NCBI GenBank assembly: GCA_003646995.1
Contig: QMLZ01000030.1
Location: 1-20,247, forward strand
DNA length: 20,247 bases
Direction: 5' to 3'
From: Deltaproteobacteria bacterium
GTDB taxonomy: Bacteria; Desulfobacterota; DSM-4660; Desulfatiglandales; Desulfatiglandaceae
Shown: piece after piece, positions 6,696 through 14,537 of the stretch
Layout of the letters: each line of letters starts with the position of its first letter
Position numbering within the stretch: the stretch's first letter is position 1
The notes under the pieces: model-generated
Databases searched by the model: none
What the model was told of the DNA's origin: nothing
Seen by the model: the letters and a program-made list of their open reading frames with translations, nothing else
Program-made: the position numbers and the translations under genes

Positions 6696-7787
6696 TCATA
6701 CCTCCAGGTCAAAACCTACCTTTTGACGGGCTCCAAAAAGTTCCGCAGTGAGCTCATCTCCCTTTGCCAGCTGAAAATCAATGGAATCCACAAATAGACC
6801 CTGCCCTTCCATTGCCTTCAGAAGTGTACCAGCCTTCCTTGATGCAAATTTACGCCTATGCTCATCTTCCAGAAAAAAGGTCAGGCGCAGTTCGCTTTCA
6901 GCCAATCTAAAAAAGACCTGAAGACGACCTAGTTGAGATAACTTAATATCAATCCAAACAGAAAAACCCTTGCGGGAAAATTTTCGAGCTAAGATCTTCG
7001 CCCAGCCGAAGCCATGCCTTTCCCTGATGGGAAGGAACCAGAACCAACCGATTCCTTCATTCATGCAGTGGAAATTGATGCCCTGGTGCGATTCAATTAG
7101 GTGTAATACCTTTGAAACTTTTTGCTCCATGGCTGCGGTTTCTTTGGTGTATTTGCCGTCACTGTGTAAAATCTCAAGGGCTCTCAAGAGCAAGCCTTTC
7201 AGGTCATCCCCCACCGCCTGCTGGCCTGAGGCTTGCCTTTGCTCCATCACCAGCCGTGCAACCTTGTTCTCCCAAAAGAGGCCACTCGAGGAGAGGGATT
7301 TTCGCAACCAGCGGGGATCGCCGACTGCTCCTTCACCGTAAACCAGCTCGGCCAGTAGCGTTGATGATTTTGCAAATATTCCCGAACCATCCTTAAATTG
7401 GCTAATGGAGGATTCCACTGACTCAAAGATCTCTGTGAGCATCTCTCCCAGTTGCTCTCGCGCACTTTCGCCGCCAACCCAGAGGCGAATGATAGAGGGC
7501 TCTTGTCCCTTCTGCCTTGGAACAATCCTAAGTTCGATATTTGGTCTCACGCGAGTGACCATAAACTCATATACAGATCCCTCACTTAGCTGGCCCTTTG
7601 CATGAGCAGTGAAAATTCCACCTTTGGCCGAAACGGTCACCAGTCCCCATTTTCCCGCTTTCAATATGGTCCCCTTAAAACGTTCTCCATTCTTGAAATT
7701 GATGGGGAAACCTTTATTGGATCTACTATTGATCAGCTCGATATCGGATAGGGACTTTCTGTAGATAGGGGAAAAGGACCTGATCAT
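6696..7787 (-). CDS. FliK-like protein with hook-length-control C-terminal domain
   Basis: The protein has 363 residues. The N-terminal part (about 26-90) looks like a small beta domain (GERFKGTILKAGKWGLVTV ... GQLSEGSVYEFMVTRV), as in YlqG-like FliK relatives. The middle is helical. Residues about 276-340 fit the FliK C-terminal fold (Flg_hook, PF02120): WIDIKLSQLGRLQVFFRLA, then ELRLTFFLEDE, then TLLKAMEGQGLFVDSI. FliK C-terminal domains contact FlhB's C-terminal domain to switch export specificity. Here the gene directly precedes a stand-alone FlhB C-domain gene, with stop and start within 5 bases, so the products probably act together. It is shorter than most ruler-type FliK proteins and lacks a long Pro/Gln-rich ruler, so I would not name it fliK; the main fliK is probably elsewhere. 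Confidence 0.82.
   Translation of the reverse strand: MIRSFSPIYRKSLSDIELINSRSNKGFPINFKNGERFKGTILKAGKWGLVTVSAKGGIFTAHAKGQLSEGSVYEFMVTRVRPNIELRIVPRQKGQEPSIIRLWVGGESAREQLGEMLTEIFESVESSISQFKDGSGIFAKSSTLLAELVYGEGAVGDPRWLRKSLSSSGLFWENKVARLVMEQRQASGQQAVGDDLKGLLLRALEILHSDGKYTKETAAMEQKVSKVLHLIESHQGINFHCMNEGIGWFWFLPIRERHGFGWAKILARKFSRKGFSVWIDIKLSQLGRLQVFFRLAESELRLTFFLEDEHRRKFASRKAGTLLKAMEGQGLFVDSIDFQLAKGDELTAELFGARQKVGFDLEV
6701..6706 (-). promoter_or_regulatory. Ribosome binding site that decides the flhX start
   Basis: TGGAGG on the minus strand lies 9 bases before the GTG at 6691, within the last codons of the FliK-like gene. The alternative TTG at 6712 would lie upstream of this site and have no Shine-Dalgarno of its own. 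Starting at 6691 also brings the protein close to the alignable FlhB domain. Confidence 0.65.
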
Positions 7788-7789
7788 CT

Positions 7790-8281
7790 CTAGGCTGTAC
7801 CTTTTGAGCTTTTGTCGGGTGAACTATTGAGTTTCATGATGAGTTCAAGTTCACCCGAGGGCAGGCCTAACCGCTTGCATATGTCATCCTTGGAAAGCCC
7901 TTGGCCTTGGAGAGTCTCTATAAGCTTTCTGGTGGCTGCGATTTTCTTATTGCTTTTTTGTGAATGGCCCCCTCCGTGGATCGGCATGCTTATGATCTTT
8001 TTTATCTCCTCACTTATCACCTGGGCTTTAGTAAGCCTGGTGTCCAGGTCCGTCATTAAGCGATTAATCAGTTCGCGTTTCTCCCCTAAAATTTTTTCAA
8101 GGGACTCACCCAGCTCCTCCATTTCCCTGATTAAGGTCATGGCCTTGTTCATTGCTGCTTGGAAATCGGCAGTTGCAGCCTTACGGTTAAAATACAAGCG
8201 ACCAAGCACTATCAGTACTCCCAGTATTACTAGATCAAGAATGAATTGACCTGTTACCAGTATTCTTAGATCTATCGGCAT
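7790..8281 (-). CDS. Membrane-anchored coiled-coil protein with HTH-like end (DUF2802/SwrB-like)
   Basis: This 163-residue protein has one N-terminal membrane segment (about 10-30). A helical coiled-coil region (about 35-97) follows. The C-terminal helix-turn-helix-like segment (about 117-151) contains TRKLIETLQGQGLSKDDICK and RLGLPSGELELIMKL. That end resembles DUF2802-family proteins found in flagellar/chemotaxis clusters. The overall build resembles SwrB of Bacillus, a single-pass protein encoded after sigD that promotes export-apparatus maturation. The match is by architecture and remembered consensus, not by a search. The start ATG at 8281 has AAGGGA 6 bases upstream. The stop is 2 bases before the FliK-like start, implying translational coupling. 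Function is unproven; a role at the export gate is inference. Confidence 0.75.
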   Translation of the reverse strand: MPIDLRILVTGQFILDLVILGVLIVLGRLYFNRKAATADFQAAMNKAMTLIREMEELGESLEKILGEKRELINRLMTDLDTRLTKAQVISEEIKKIISMPIHGGGHSQKSNKKIAATRKLIETLQGQGLSKDDICKRLGLPSGELELIMKLNSSPDKSSKGTA

Positions 8282-8390
8282 AACCAATCCCTTCCCACTC
8301 TACTGACACTGCCCGGGTGCAAAATGCTGTCTATCAAACATGCCCAATCTCTGAAAGCACGAACAGCCTCTAGACACCGAACGACCTTAC

Positions 8391-8627
8391 TCATATGACA
8401 ATATCGACCTCGCTTCCTTTTTCCTTGGCCTCCCCTTTTGCCTCTTCGGCCGTGCCTCCTGCCTCGGCCCTGACGCCCTCTCCAAGCGAACCATCACCCT
8501 TCTTCCGTAACTCTTTCCTGTTTCTGCGTTTTTCATCCCCGGGCCCCCTTTTTGGTGATACCCTCAACACCCTATTAGCAGGGGGCAATACCACCAGCCG
8601 AGAACCAATATCTGAATATTCAGCCAT
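8391..8627 (-). CDS. Small highly charged protein of unknown function
   Basis: I do not recognise this 78-residue protein. It starts MAEYSDIGSRLVVLPPANRV and continues with a basic stretch (about 25-45, RRNRKELRKK). A Gly/Ala/Glu-rich section follows, then a hydrophobic end (VDIVI). It has no membrane segment or signal peptide and is probably largely disordered, with ordered ends. Support for being real: ATG with a GGGAGG site 9 bases upstream, same strand and spacing as its neighbours, and charge bias unlike a chance frame. The opposite-strand frame here encodes a Ser/Pro-rich shadow. It lies between the FliL-like and DUF2802-like genes and is followed by about 109 bases with nothing recognisable. 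Small charged proteins of this kind occur in flagellar operons, but no function is assigned. Confidence 0.65.
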   Translation of the reverse strand: MAEYSDIGSRLVVLPPANRVLRVSPKRGPGDEKRRNRKELRKKGDGSLGEGVRAEAGGTAEEAKGEAKEKGSEVDIVI

Positions 8628-8671
8628 AGCCACTTCCCTCCCTTCCGGTCGGCATTGGCATTGGTGGGACA

Positions 8672-9565
8672 CTAGATAAGGTCCATTTTCAAATCAGCAA
8701 CTTGAATGCTTTCCACACCTAGGGCCTTGTTCAATGTTTCAGCGGCCCCTTGGAGTATCAGGGCCTTGTCCTTCATAGGATCGATCCCACGGCCAAATAC
8801 TTCTTGAAAAAACCTATAAACCTCTCCTCGAATCTGGTAACGGGATTCCTTATACTTAACCCCTATTATCCTCTTCCATTGGACTGTCATATCGACCTGG
8901 ACCATGACTGCATCCGGGGTCTCCAGTTTCAAAGGAACAAAAAAAGGTCCAAGCTTTTCACTGACAAGCGGATTTGAAACAATCGGGGTGTCCTCCTCAC
9001 CCGCTGATGCTTTTCGGTCTTGCTTTAATTTCCATCCCCACAAAAATCCTAAAGCGACAATGATGGATCCCAACAAAAAGATACTGACCAAGATCCTATT
9101 TTTTTTGCGGCGGGATAGCTCTGGCTCAAAGATTGAAGAGACCTCTCCACTGGCCTTGGGCTCTTCGGAATCATCTTTTTTGCCACCTTTTTCTCCATCA
9201 GAGCGAGCCTTTATTCCATCCTTAATCTTAACCTGATCCACCGACTCTTCTTCGTCAAGAGCAACAGATTCTTCTTCACCCTCGTCGAGGTCTTGAACTT
9301 GTTCGTCCCTCTTTGAATTATCATTTTCATTGAACACGGTCCCGGCAGAAGCTTCTTTTGCAAGGGTGGACTCAGTATCTTCGGGTTCATCCAGCTCTAC
9401 AGGATCCTGTGAGAAGAAATCAGCAGATCCCTTACCGGCCTCCTCTTCGGCTCCTGTCAGCTCCTCAGGCTCCAGTTCCTCGAGTAGTTCAAGGTTTTCG
9501 CTTTCTTCGTCACCGACTTTTGTACTTGCCGTTCCATTGAAGGTAGGCTGATCAGTCGCTTCCAT
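8672..9565 (-). CDS. Second FliL-like protein with long acidic cytoplasmic region
   Basis: The protein has 297 residues in three parts. Residues 1-150 are strongly acidic, low in complexity and probably disordered. A single membrane helix (about 156-178) follows RRKK at 152-155, which places the acidic part in the cytoplasm. The periplasmic domain is at about 204-297. That domain reads LGPFFVPLKL...AVMVQVDMTVQW...YQIRGEVYRFFQEV...LNKALGVESIQVADLKMDL. It follows the FliL pattern (PF03748) seen in the true FliL at 19500-20015: an F-V-L strand, a long beta strand, an R-x-x-I/V helix and a terminal strand. FliL rings surround stator units and tune motor torque. The gene starts 2 bases before the end of fliA, with GAGGG 7 bases upstream. 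It is likely a divergent FliL paralogue rather than the main FliL. Confidence 0.78.
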   Translation of the reverse strand: MEATDQPTFNGTASTKVGDEESENLELLEELEPEELTGAEEEAGKGSADFFSQDPVELDEPEDTESTLAKEASAGTVFNENDNSKRDEQVQDLDEGEEESVALDEEESVDQVKIKDGIKARSDGEKGGKKDDSEEPKASGEVSSIFEPELSRRKKNRILVSIFLLGSIIVALGFLWGWKLKQDRKASAGEEDTPIVSNPLVSEKLGPFFVPLKLETPDAVMVQVDMTVQWKRIIGVKYKESRYQIRGEVYRFFQEVFGRGIDPMKDKALILQGAAETLNKALGVESIQVADLKMDLI

Positions 9566-9567
9566 CG

Positions 9568-10368
9568 CTAGGCCCTCGGAACATCATGCATGATATATCC
9601 TTTAATGCGGTTTCTGAGTCTAATCACCGCCTTGGTATGGAGCTGAGAAATTCGCGACTCCGTGTATCCCATCACTTCCCCGATCTCCTTCATTGTCAGC
9701 TCTTCGTAATAATATAGACTTACGACCAGCTTCTCCTTCTCGGGAAGTTTATCTATCGCCTCCGCAATAACCTTTTTGAGCTCGAGGTAATCCACGTGGG
9801 CCATTGGATCTGAACCTCTTTTGTCCTGATACATCTCCCACAGTCCGTTGATGTGGCGGTGTGACATCAATTCGCCCAGCTCTTCTTCGTTTATTATTGA
9901 AACACCTCTGGTCTCTTCCAAAAGTTTGTAAAAAGAATCCAAATCAAGGTTAAGCTCTTTGGCTACTTCCGAATCACTCGCCGGCGCCATCTTCCGGTTT
10001 TCAACCTTTTCATAAGCCTCTTCCAGCATTTTGGCATTTTTGCGCACAGACCTAGGCACCCAGTCCATTGCCCTCAGTTCATCAAGCATCGCACCACGTA
10101 TCCTGAACTCCGCGTAGGACTTGAATGCAACCCCTTTTTCTGGATCGAATTTCTCTATTGCATCCAAAAGCCCCATAATACCTGCGCTCAACAAATCATC
10201 CTGATCCACATGGGGAGGAAGTTTCATGGCAAGGCGGCCGGCAATTGTCTTTATCAACGGGGCATATTTGCGGACATACTCTTCCTTCTCGATGGCACAT
10301 CGGCTCGATCTCCATTGCCTACCTTCCTGCTGATATCTCTTTGCTTTCCTCATCGCAGTGGTTGTCAT
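9568..10368 (-). CDS. fliA: Flagellar sigma factor FliA (sigma-28/WhiG family)
   Basis: FliA directs RNA polymerase to late flagellar and chemotaxis promoters. The 266-residue product has region 2 near residues 35-110 (APLIKTIAGRLAMKLPPHVD, DLLSAGIMGLLDAIEKFDP, FKSYAEFRIRGAMLDELR, DWVPRSVR), all hallmark FliA/WhiG blocks. A region 3 segment follows, then region 4 near 207-254 (KLPEKEKLVVSLYYYEELT, then EIGEVMGYTESRISQLHTKA). Length is slightly above the usual 240. The start at 10368 (MTTTAMRKAK) leaves 20 bases after flhG and has a purine-rich AGAGAGAG site; the longer reading to 10419 would overlap flhG by 31 bases. The anti-sigma factor gene flgM is not in this window. Confidence 0.96.
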   Translation of the reverse strand: MTTTAMRKAKRYQQEGRQWRSSRCAIEKEEYVRKYAPLIKTIAGRLAMKLPPHVDQDDLLSAGIMGLLDAIEKFDPEKGVAFKSYAEFRIRGAMLDELRAMDWVPRSVRKNAKMLEEAYEKVENRKMAPASDSEVAKELNLDLDSFYKLLEETRGVSIINEEELGELMSHRHINGLWEMYQDKRGSDPMAHVDYLELKKVIAEAIDKLPEKEKLVVSLYYYEELTMKEIGEVMGYTESRISQLHTKAVIRLRNRIKGYIMHDVPRA

Positions 10369-10388
10369 TATGTTCTCTCTCTGCTGAA

Positions 10389-11300
10389 TTAATGGTGGTT
10401 TTCCAATAACCTTTGCCAAAAGAACTTAACATCACCTTCAAAATCAAGGTGTTCTGGAGAGGATATGAGCTTTTCAGCCACATCCATGAATTTTTTGCTC
10501 GCCTTTGACAATGGATAGAGCTCCAGTACAGCCTGCTGGCGTCTAACCGCCTTAGGTACATTGTCGTCATAGGGAATCCATCCCAAGTAATCCAGGGACA
10601 GGGACCCAAGGAATTTGTCAACCACGACACACAGGTGTCGATAGATTTGTTCTGCTTCTTGGCTGGTTCGGGCTGAATTGATCAGGATCCGGAATTTCTT
10701 TTGATGATACTTATTGGCCAAAACCTTTATGAGGGCGTAAGCATCCGTTAAAGATGCAGGCTCGTTGGTTATGACCACCACCTTTTCCATAGCGGCAAAA
10801 TTAAAATACATAACATTGGCTGAAATCCCTGCACCTGTATCAATAAAAAGTACATCAAAAAATTGCTGCAAGGCGTCGAACTCATCCAGTAAGAACATCC
10901 TCTGGGCCTGGGTCAGGTCGGTTAGCTCTTGAATTCCCGAGGCCGCTGGCAGCAAGTGAAAACCCGCCGGCACGTTAACAATGACCTCTTCCAGCCTTTT
11001 CTCGCCGCTCAAGACATGTTGGATCGTATACCTTGGATTCAATCCCAGCAGCACATCCATATTCCCAAGACCCAGGTCGGCATCCAGGATCAAAACCCTT
11101 TTCCCCAGACGACACAGAGCAAGGGCGAGATTGGCCACTACATTGGTTTTGCCCACTCCTCCCTTCCCACTGGTTACAGAAATTACCCTCAGGTCTTTTG
11201 TCTTTTCGCGACTCCCCGATTTTTCAGGCAGAGCCCAGTTACCTCGGTTCTCTTCCATTTGTTCCGCTACCATACTTCTAAGTCGGCTGGCCTGGTCCAT
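10389..11300 (-). CDS. flhG: MinD-like flagellar number regulator FlhG (FleN/YlxH)
   Basis: FlhG is a ParA/MinD-family ATPase that works with FlhF to limit flagellar number and set placement. The 303-residue product begins MDQASRLRSMV, carrying the DQAxxLR activator motif that stimulates the FlhF GTPase. It has a deviant Walker A (SGKGGVGKT, residues 44-52). Further motifs are LDADLGLGNMDVLLGLNPRY (72-91) and a Walker B/switch segment (FDVLFIDTGAG, about 148-158). The C-terminal part has membrane-targeting-type helices. The start at 11300 has GAGGTGGG upstream and overlaps the end of flhF by 23 bases; a longer reading to 11327 would displace the DQAxxLR motif from the N-terminus. Next to flhF and fliA, as in many polar flagellates. 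Confidence 0.96.
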   Translation of the reverse strand: MDQASRLRSMVAEQMEENRGNWALPEKSGSREKTKDLRVISVTSGKGGVGKTNVVANLALALCRLGKRVLILDADLGLGNMDVLLGLNPRYTIQHVLSGEKRLEEVIVNVPAGFHLLPAASGIQELTDLTQAQRMFLLDEFDALQQFFDVLFIDTGAGISANVMYFNFAAMEKVVVITNEPASLTDAYALIKVLANKYHQKKFRILINSARTSQEAEQIYRHLCVVVDKFLGSLSLDYLGWIPYDDNVPKAVRRQQAVLELYPLSKASKKFMDVAEKLISSPEHLDFEGDVKFFWQRLLENHH

Positions 11301-12441
11301 AGTAACCCACCTCGCGGCTTGGCTCAACTGGTCTCACATAGTTCCTTCGCAGTATCAGTTCTCCTATTCTTTTTCTGGTAGCAACCTCAATGTCTTCCGG
11401 CACGCTTTGACCTGTGGTTAGGTATGAAACCGGACGGTTGCACTTTAATAGAAAGTTGATCATTGATGATCCATCAACTGCTTCATCTAGCTTTGTAAAT
11501 ATGTAGCTCCTTAGAGGTAGAATCCGAAACGATTCCTCGGCGGCCAACAAGCTGCTTAGCTCCGCATTGGCACTCAAAACAAGATAGTGGTACAAGGAAT
11601 ACGGCACCTTTAGTGTCTGATAGATTCTAGAAACATCTTCCTGCTTTCTCGGATTTCTGCCCGCTGTATCTATTAAAATGACATCAGCAGATTGGTGGCG
11701 CTCAAGGGCGGCCCTGAGATCCGCTGAATTGTCTGCAACTTCCAGCGGCAGGCCCATTATCCGCGCATAAGTCTCGAGTTGGGCCACGGCCCCGATGCGA
11801 TATGTGTCCACCGTGACCAGAGCCACCCTCAACCTTTTCTTCATCTTGTAAATGGCAGCAAGCTTTGCAATAGTTGTGGTCTTTCCAACTCCAGTGGGTC
11901 CCACAAAGGAGTAAATCATCTGTTTCTTAATTACCCGTGGTTCCTTGGCGATCTTGATCGATCCGAGGAGATCTACCAAGCAATCCCGAAGTTCATTTTT
12001 CGATATCGCACGTTCTGGTGCGGTGTTTTGGGCCCGGTCTCGAGCACGAATGAGATGGATATTTTCAGGTATAACACCAAGATGCCGGTAGTAAACATAA
12101 TGATTCCTGGGGATTGAAAGAGCGGCCAATCCACTGCTTTTGGCCGCAGATGCTTCCAGTGCCATAAGAAAGTGGCTAATCTCATTTAACCTCGCTTCAA
12201 GAAACCGCCATTTTTCATGGAATTCTTCATAAGAGGAAGAGACCAATTCGCCTTGACCATGTGCCGGGGCATCGTAGTCTATTGCAGCGGTCACCTCTAT
12301 TTGATCCTTTATATCCCCATAGGCTCCACCCCTTCGGCTGATGGTCCTGGTCTTCAATATCACGGCATCAGGACCCATTTCTTCCTTCACCTTGCGCAGG
12401 GCTTCTTGAGAGCTATTAGCTATGAAGGTTCTTATATTCAT
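11278..12441 (-). CDS. flhF: Flagellar biosynthesis GTPase FlhF (SRP-type)
   Basis: FlhF is an SRP-family GTPase that marks the site of flagellar assembly, usually the pole. The 387-residue product has a short N-terminal B domain starting MNIRTFIANSSQEALRKVKE with EMGPDAVILKTRTI (21-34). A helical N domain and a G domain follow. G motifs: P-loop GPTGVGKTTT (181-190), VDTYRIGAVAQLETYA (211-226), DTAGR (258-262), TKLDE (316-320), and the closing TTGQSVPEDIEVA (342-354). Length is typical. It starts 2 bases after the flhA stop with no clear ribosome site, so translation may be coupled to flhA. FlhG, its activator, is encoded next and overlaps. Confidence 0.97.
   Translation of the reverse strand: MNIRTFIANSSQEALRKVKEEMGPDAVILKTRTISRRGGAYGDIKDQIEVTAAIDYDAPAHGQGELVSSSYEEFHEKWRFLEARLNEISHFLMALEASAAKSSGLAALSIPRNHYVYYRHLGVIPENIHLIRARDRAQNTAPERAISKNELRDCLVDLLGSIKIAKEPRVIKKQMIYSFVGPTGVGKTTTIAKLAAIYKMKKRLRVALVTVDTYRIGAVAQLETYARIMGLPLEVADNSADLRAALERHQSADVILIDTAGRNPRKQEDVSRIYQTLKVPYSLYHYLVLSANAELSSLLAAEESFRILPLRSYIFTKLDEAVDGSSMINFLLKCNRPVSYLTTGQSVPEDIEVATRKRIGELILRRNYVRPVEPSREVGYYGPGQPT
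11306..11313 (-). promoter_or_regulatory. Ribosome binding site that decides the flhG start
   Basis: GAGGTGGG on the minus strand lies 5 bases before the ATG at 11300 (9 bases counted from GAGG), inside the last codons of flhF. It supports a start giving MDQASRLR at the very N-terminus, matching the known position of the FlhF-activating motif. Confidence 0.65.
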
Positions 12442-12443
12442 TT

Positions 12444-14531
12444 TTATAAGCCGATTTCTCCAACAGATTCGATTTTTATGCCGCTGGGGATTTCATTGTG
12501 CGATACCACCGTCACTTGGACTTGGAATCTTTCACACAGTTTTTTCAAATGCCTTCTTACAGTTGCCGAACACAAGAGCACAGGATGCTCTATTTTGGGA
12601 GCTACTTGGTCCATTACTTTCCTTATGCTCTCTATGATGTTTTCGGCCTCGGAGGGTTCAAGCGCTAGATATGCCCCATATTCCGTCTGATTTATTCCCC
12701 TGCTGATCCTATCTTCAATATCCGGCCCTACTGCTATGACCCTCAATACATTTCGTTTATCTAAATAGGGTTTTACAAGTGTCCTGCCCAGCTTCTGCCT
12801 TACGTACTCCGTCAGCAGGTCAGTGTCCTTGGTAATCGGTGCATAATCAGCCAATGTCTCCACAATTGTAAGTAGATCCCTTATTGATACCTGCTCGCGT
12901 ACTAGGTTCTGCAAAATCTTTTGTACAGCCCCCACGGTGAGCACAGAGGGAACCAATTCTTCCACCGCCTTTGGGTGAGTGTTAGATAGATTGTCCAAAA
13001 GGCGCTGAACTTCTTGGCGACCTAGGAACTCGTACCCGTGCTCTTTGACAACTTCTGACAGATGAGTGATTATCACACTGGCTAGATCCACAACGGTATA
13101 CCCAGCCAGCTGTGCATCACCCTTTTTTTCGGGCGCAATCCATAGCGCAGGCAACCCAAATGCCGGTTCTCTGGTTGGTATGCCGTCTACCCTGGCTTTT
13201 ACGTCGCCCGGATCAATGGCAAGGTAATGATCCATCATCAACTCCCCTCTTGCCACCTCATTGCCCTTTATGCAGATTGCGTACTCGTTGGGCTTCAGTT
13301 CAAGATTGTCCCTAATATGCAGAGACGGGATCACAAGCCCCATTTCCAGAGCATACTGTTTTCGTAGTGCCCGGATGCGCTCCAACAGATTACCTTGGGT
13401 TTGACTGTCAACAAGAGGGATAAGTCCGTAGCCTATTTCCAGCTCCAAGAGATCGACCGGAAGCAGGGCCTCCACCTGCTCCATCCCACTTTGTGCGCCA
13501 GCCTTATCTGTCTCTTCCTCTGGCCTTTCTTGGACCTCTTTTTGAGCTTTGGGAACAGTTCTTGATAGAAAATACACTGTCGCAGACAACAAAAGAAAAG
13601 GAACAGCCGGCATGCCAGGGGCCAACGCGAACAGAAAGATTATACCTGATGCTATTCGCATTGCCCGTGGCTGAACCCCGAACTGCCTTACCACCTCGAA
13701 TCCCATATTGGCCTCAGATGCCGCTCGACTAACCAGGATGCCTGCTGCGGTCGAAATGATAAGGGCGGGGATCTGGGATACCAGGCCGTCACCTATCGTA
13801 AGTAAGGTGTAATTCTGCACAGCCGTTGACAGGTCCAAGTGTTTTTGGATCACCCCTATCACCAACCCGCCTATGATATTAATGAGGGTTATGATGATGC
13901 CAGCTATGGCATCCCCCCTTACAAACTTACTTGCACCGTCCATCGCCCCATAGAATTCCGCTTCCTTAGCGATCTCAGCCCTTCTAGCCCTTGCCTCGGC
14001 TTCGTCAATGAGACCTGCATTAAGATCAGCATCAATGCTCATCTGTTTGCCCGGCATGGCGTCCAGGGTGAACCGTGCCGCAACTTCTGCAATCCGACCA
14101 GCGCCTTTGGTGATCACTACAAAATTGATCACCACCAAGATCATGAAAACCACTAGCCCTACTGTTGTATTCCCCCCCACAACAAAGGCGCCAAAGCTTT
14201 TTATGATCTTTCCGGCGGCCAGTGACCCCTTGTCACCATTAAGGAGTATAAGACGTGTTGATGCTATGTTGAGAGACAGACGAAACAAGGTTGTGATGAG
14301 CAGAAGCGAAGGGAAAACCGAGAAATCTAGTGGCTTAAGTGTGTATATAGTTAGTAGCAATATGAGCACGCTCAAGGTGATATTTAGGGCAAGGAGCATA
14401 TCCAGGGCAGTGGTGGGAAGAGGAATGATCATGACCAGCAATATCCCGACAATGCCAAGAGCAATGGCAATATCGCTGTTCGCTCCTAGGGGTAATTTAC
14501 TTACCGACAATCTGGCTGAATCCATAGCCAT
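12444..14531 (-). CDS. flhA: Flagellar export gate protein FlhA
   Basis: FlhA forms the nonameric ring of the flagellar type III export gate and couples proton flow to export. The 695-residue length is typical. The N-terminal half has about eight membrane helices between residues 20 and 325. It carries the family signature around 145-175 (GRIAEVAARFTLDAMPGKQM then SIDADLNAG) and 201-222 (SKFVRGDAIAGIIITLINII). A charged linker at about 327-350 leads to the cytoplasmic ring domain, which holds the chaperone- and substrate-binding regions. That domain contains LLELEIGYGLIPLVD and VSIRDLLTIVETLADYAP. The start is at 14531 or 14525; AAGG lies 4 and 10 bases upstream respectively. It follows flhB after 6 bases. 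Confidence 0.98.
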   Translation of the reverse strand: MAMDSARLSVSKLPLGANSDIAIALGIVGILLVMIIPLPTTALDMLLALNITLSVLILLLTIYTLKPLDFSVFPSLLLITTLFRLSLNIASTRLILLNGDKGSLAAGKIIKSFGAFVVGGNTTVGLVVFMILVVINFVVITKGAGRIAEVAARFTLDAMPGKQMSIDADLNAGLIDEAEARARRAEIAKEAEFYGAMDGASKFVRGDAIAGIIITLINIIGGLVIGVIQKHLDLSTAVQNYTLLTIGDGLVSQIPALIISTAAGILVSRAASEANMGFEVVRQFGVQPRAMRIASGIIFLFALAPGMPAVPFLLLSATVYFLSRTVPKAQKEVQERPEEETDKAGAQSGMEQVEALLPVDLLELEIGYGLIPLVDSQTQGNLLERIRALRKQYALEMGLVIPSLHIRDNLELKPNEYAICIKGNEVARGELMMDHYLAIDPGDVKARVDGIPTREPAFGLPALWIAPEKKGDAQLAGYTVVDLASVIITHLSEVVKEHGYEFLGRQEVQRLLDNLSNTHPKAVEELVPSVLTVGAVQKILQNLVREQVSIRDLLTIVETLADYAPITKDTDLLTEYVRQKLGRTLVKPYLDKRNVLRVIAVGPDIEDRISRGINQTEYGAYLALEPSEAENIIESIRKVMDQVAPKIEHPVLLCSATVRRHLKKLCERFQVQVTVVSHNEIPSGIKIESVGEIGL

Positions 14532-14537
14532 ATAACC

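Noticed and set aside
8395..8679. Plus-strand frame of 94 codons opposite the small charged protein
   Set aside because: The Ser/Pro-rich product is the usual antisense shadow of a Glu/Gly/Arg-rich gene. The minus-strand frame has a ribosome site and matches the operon direction.
9080..9560. Acidic low-complexity coding region as a possible repeat array
   Set aside because: The Glu/Asp-rich stretch has no regular unit length; it is codon-level low complexity inside the FliL-like gene.
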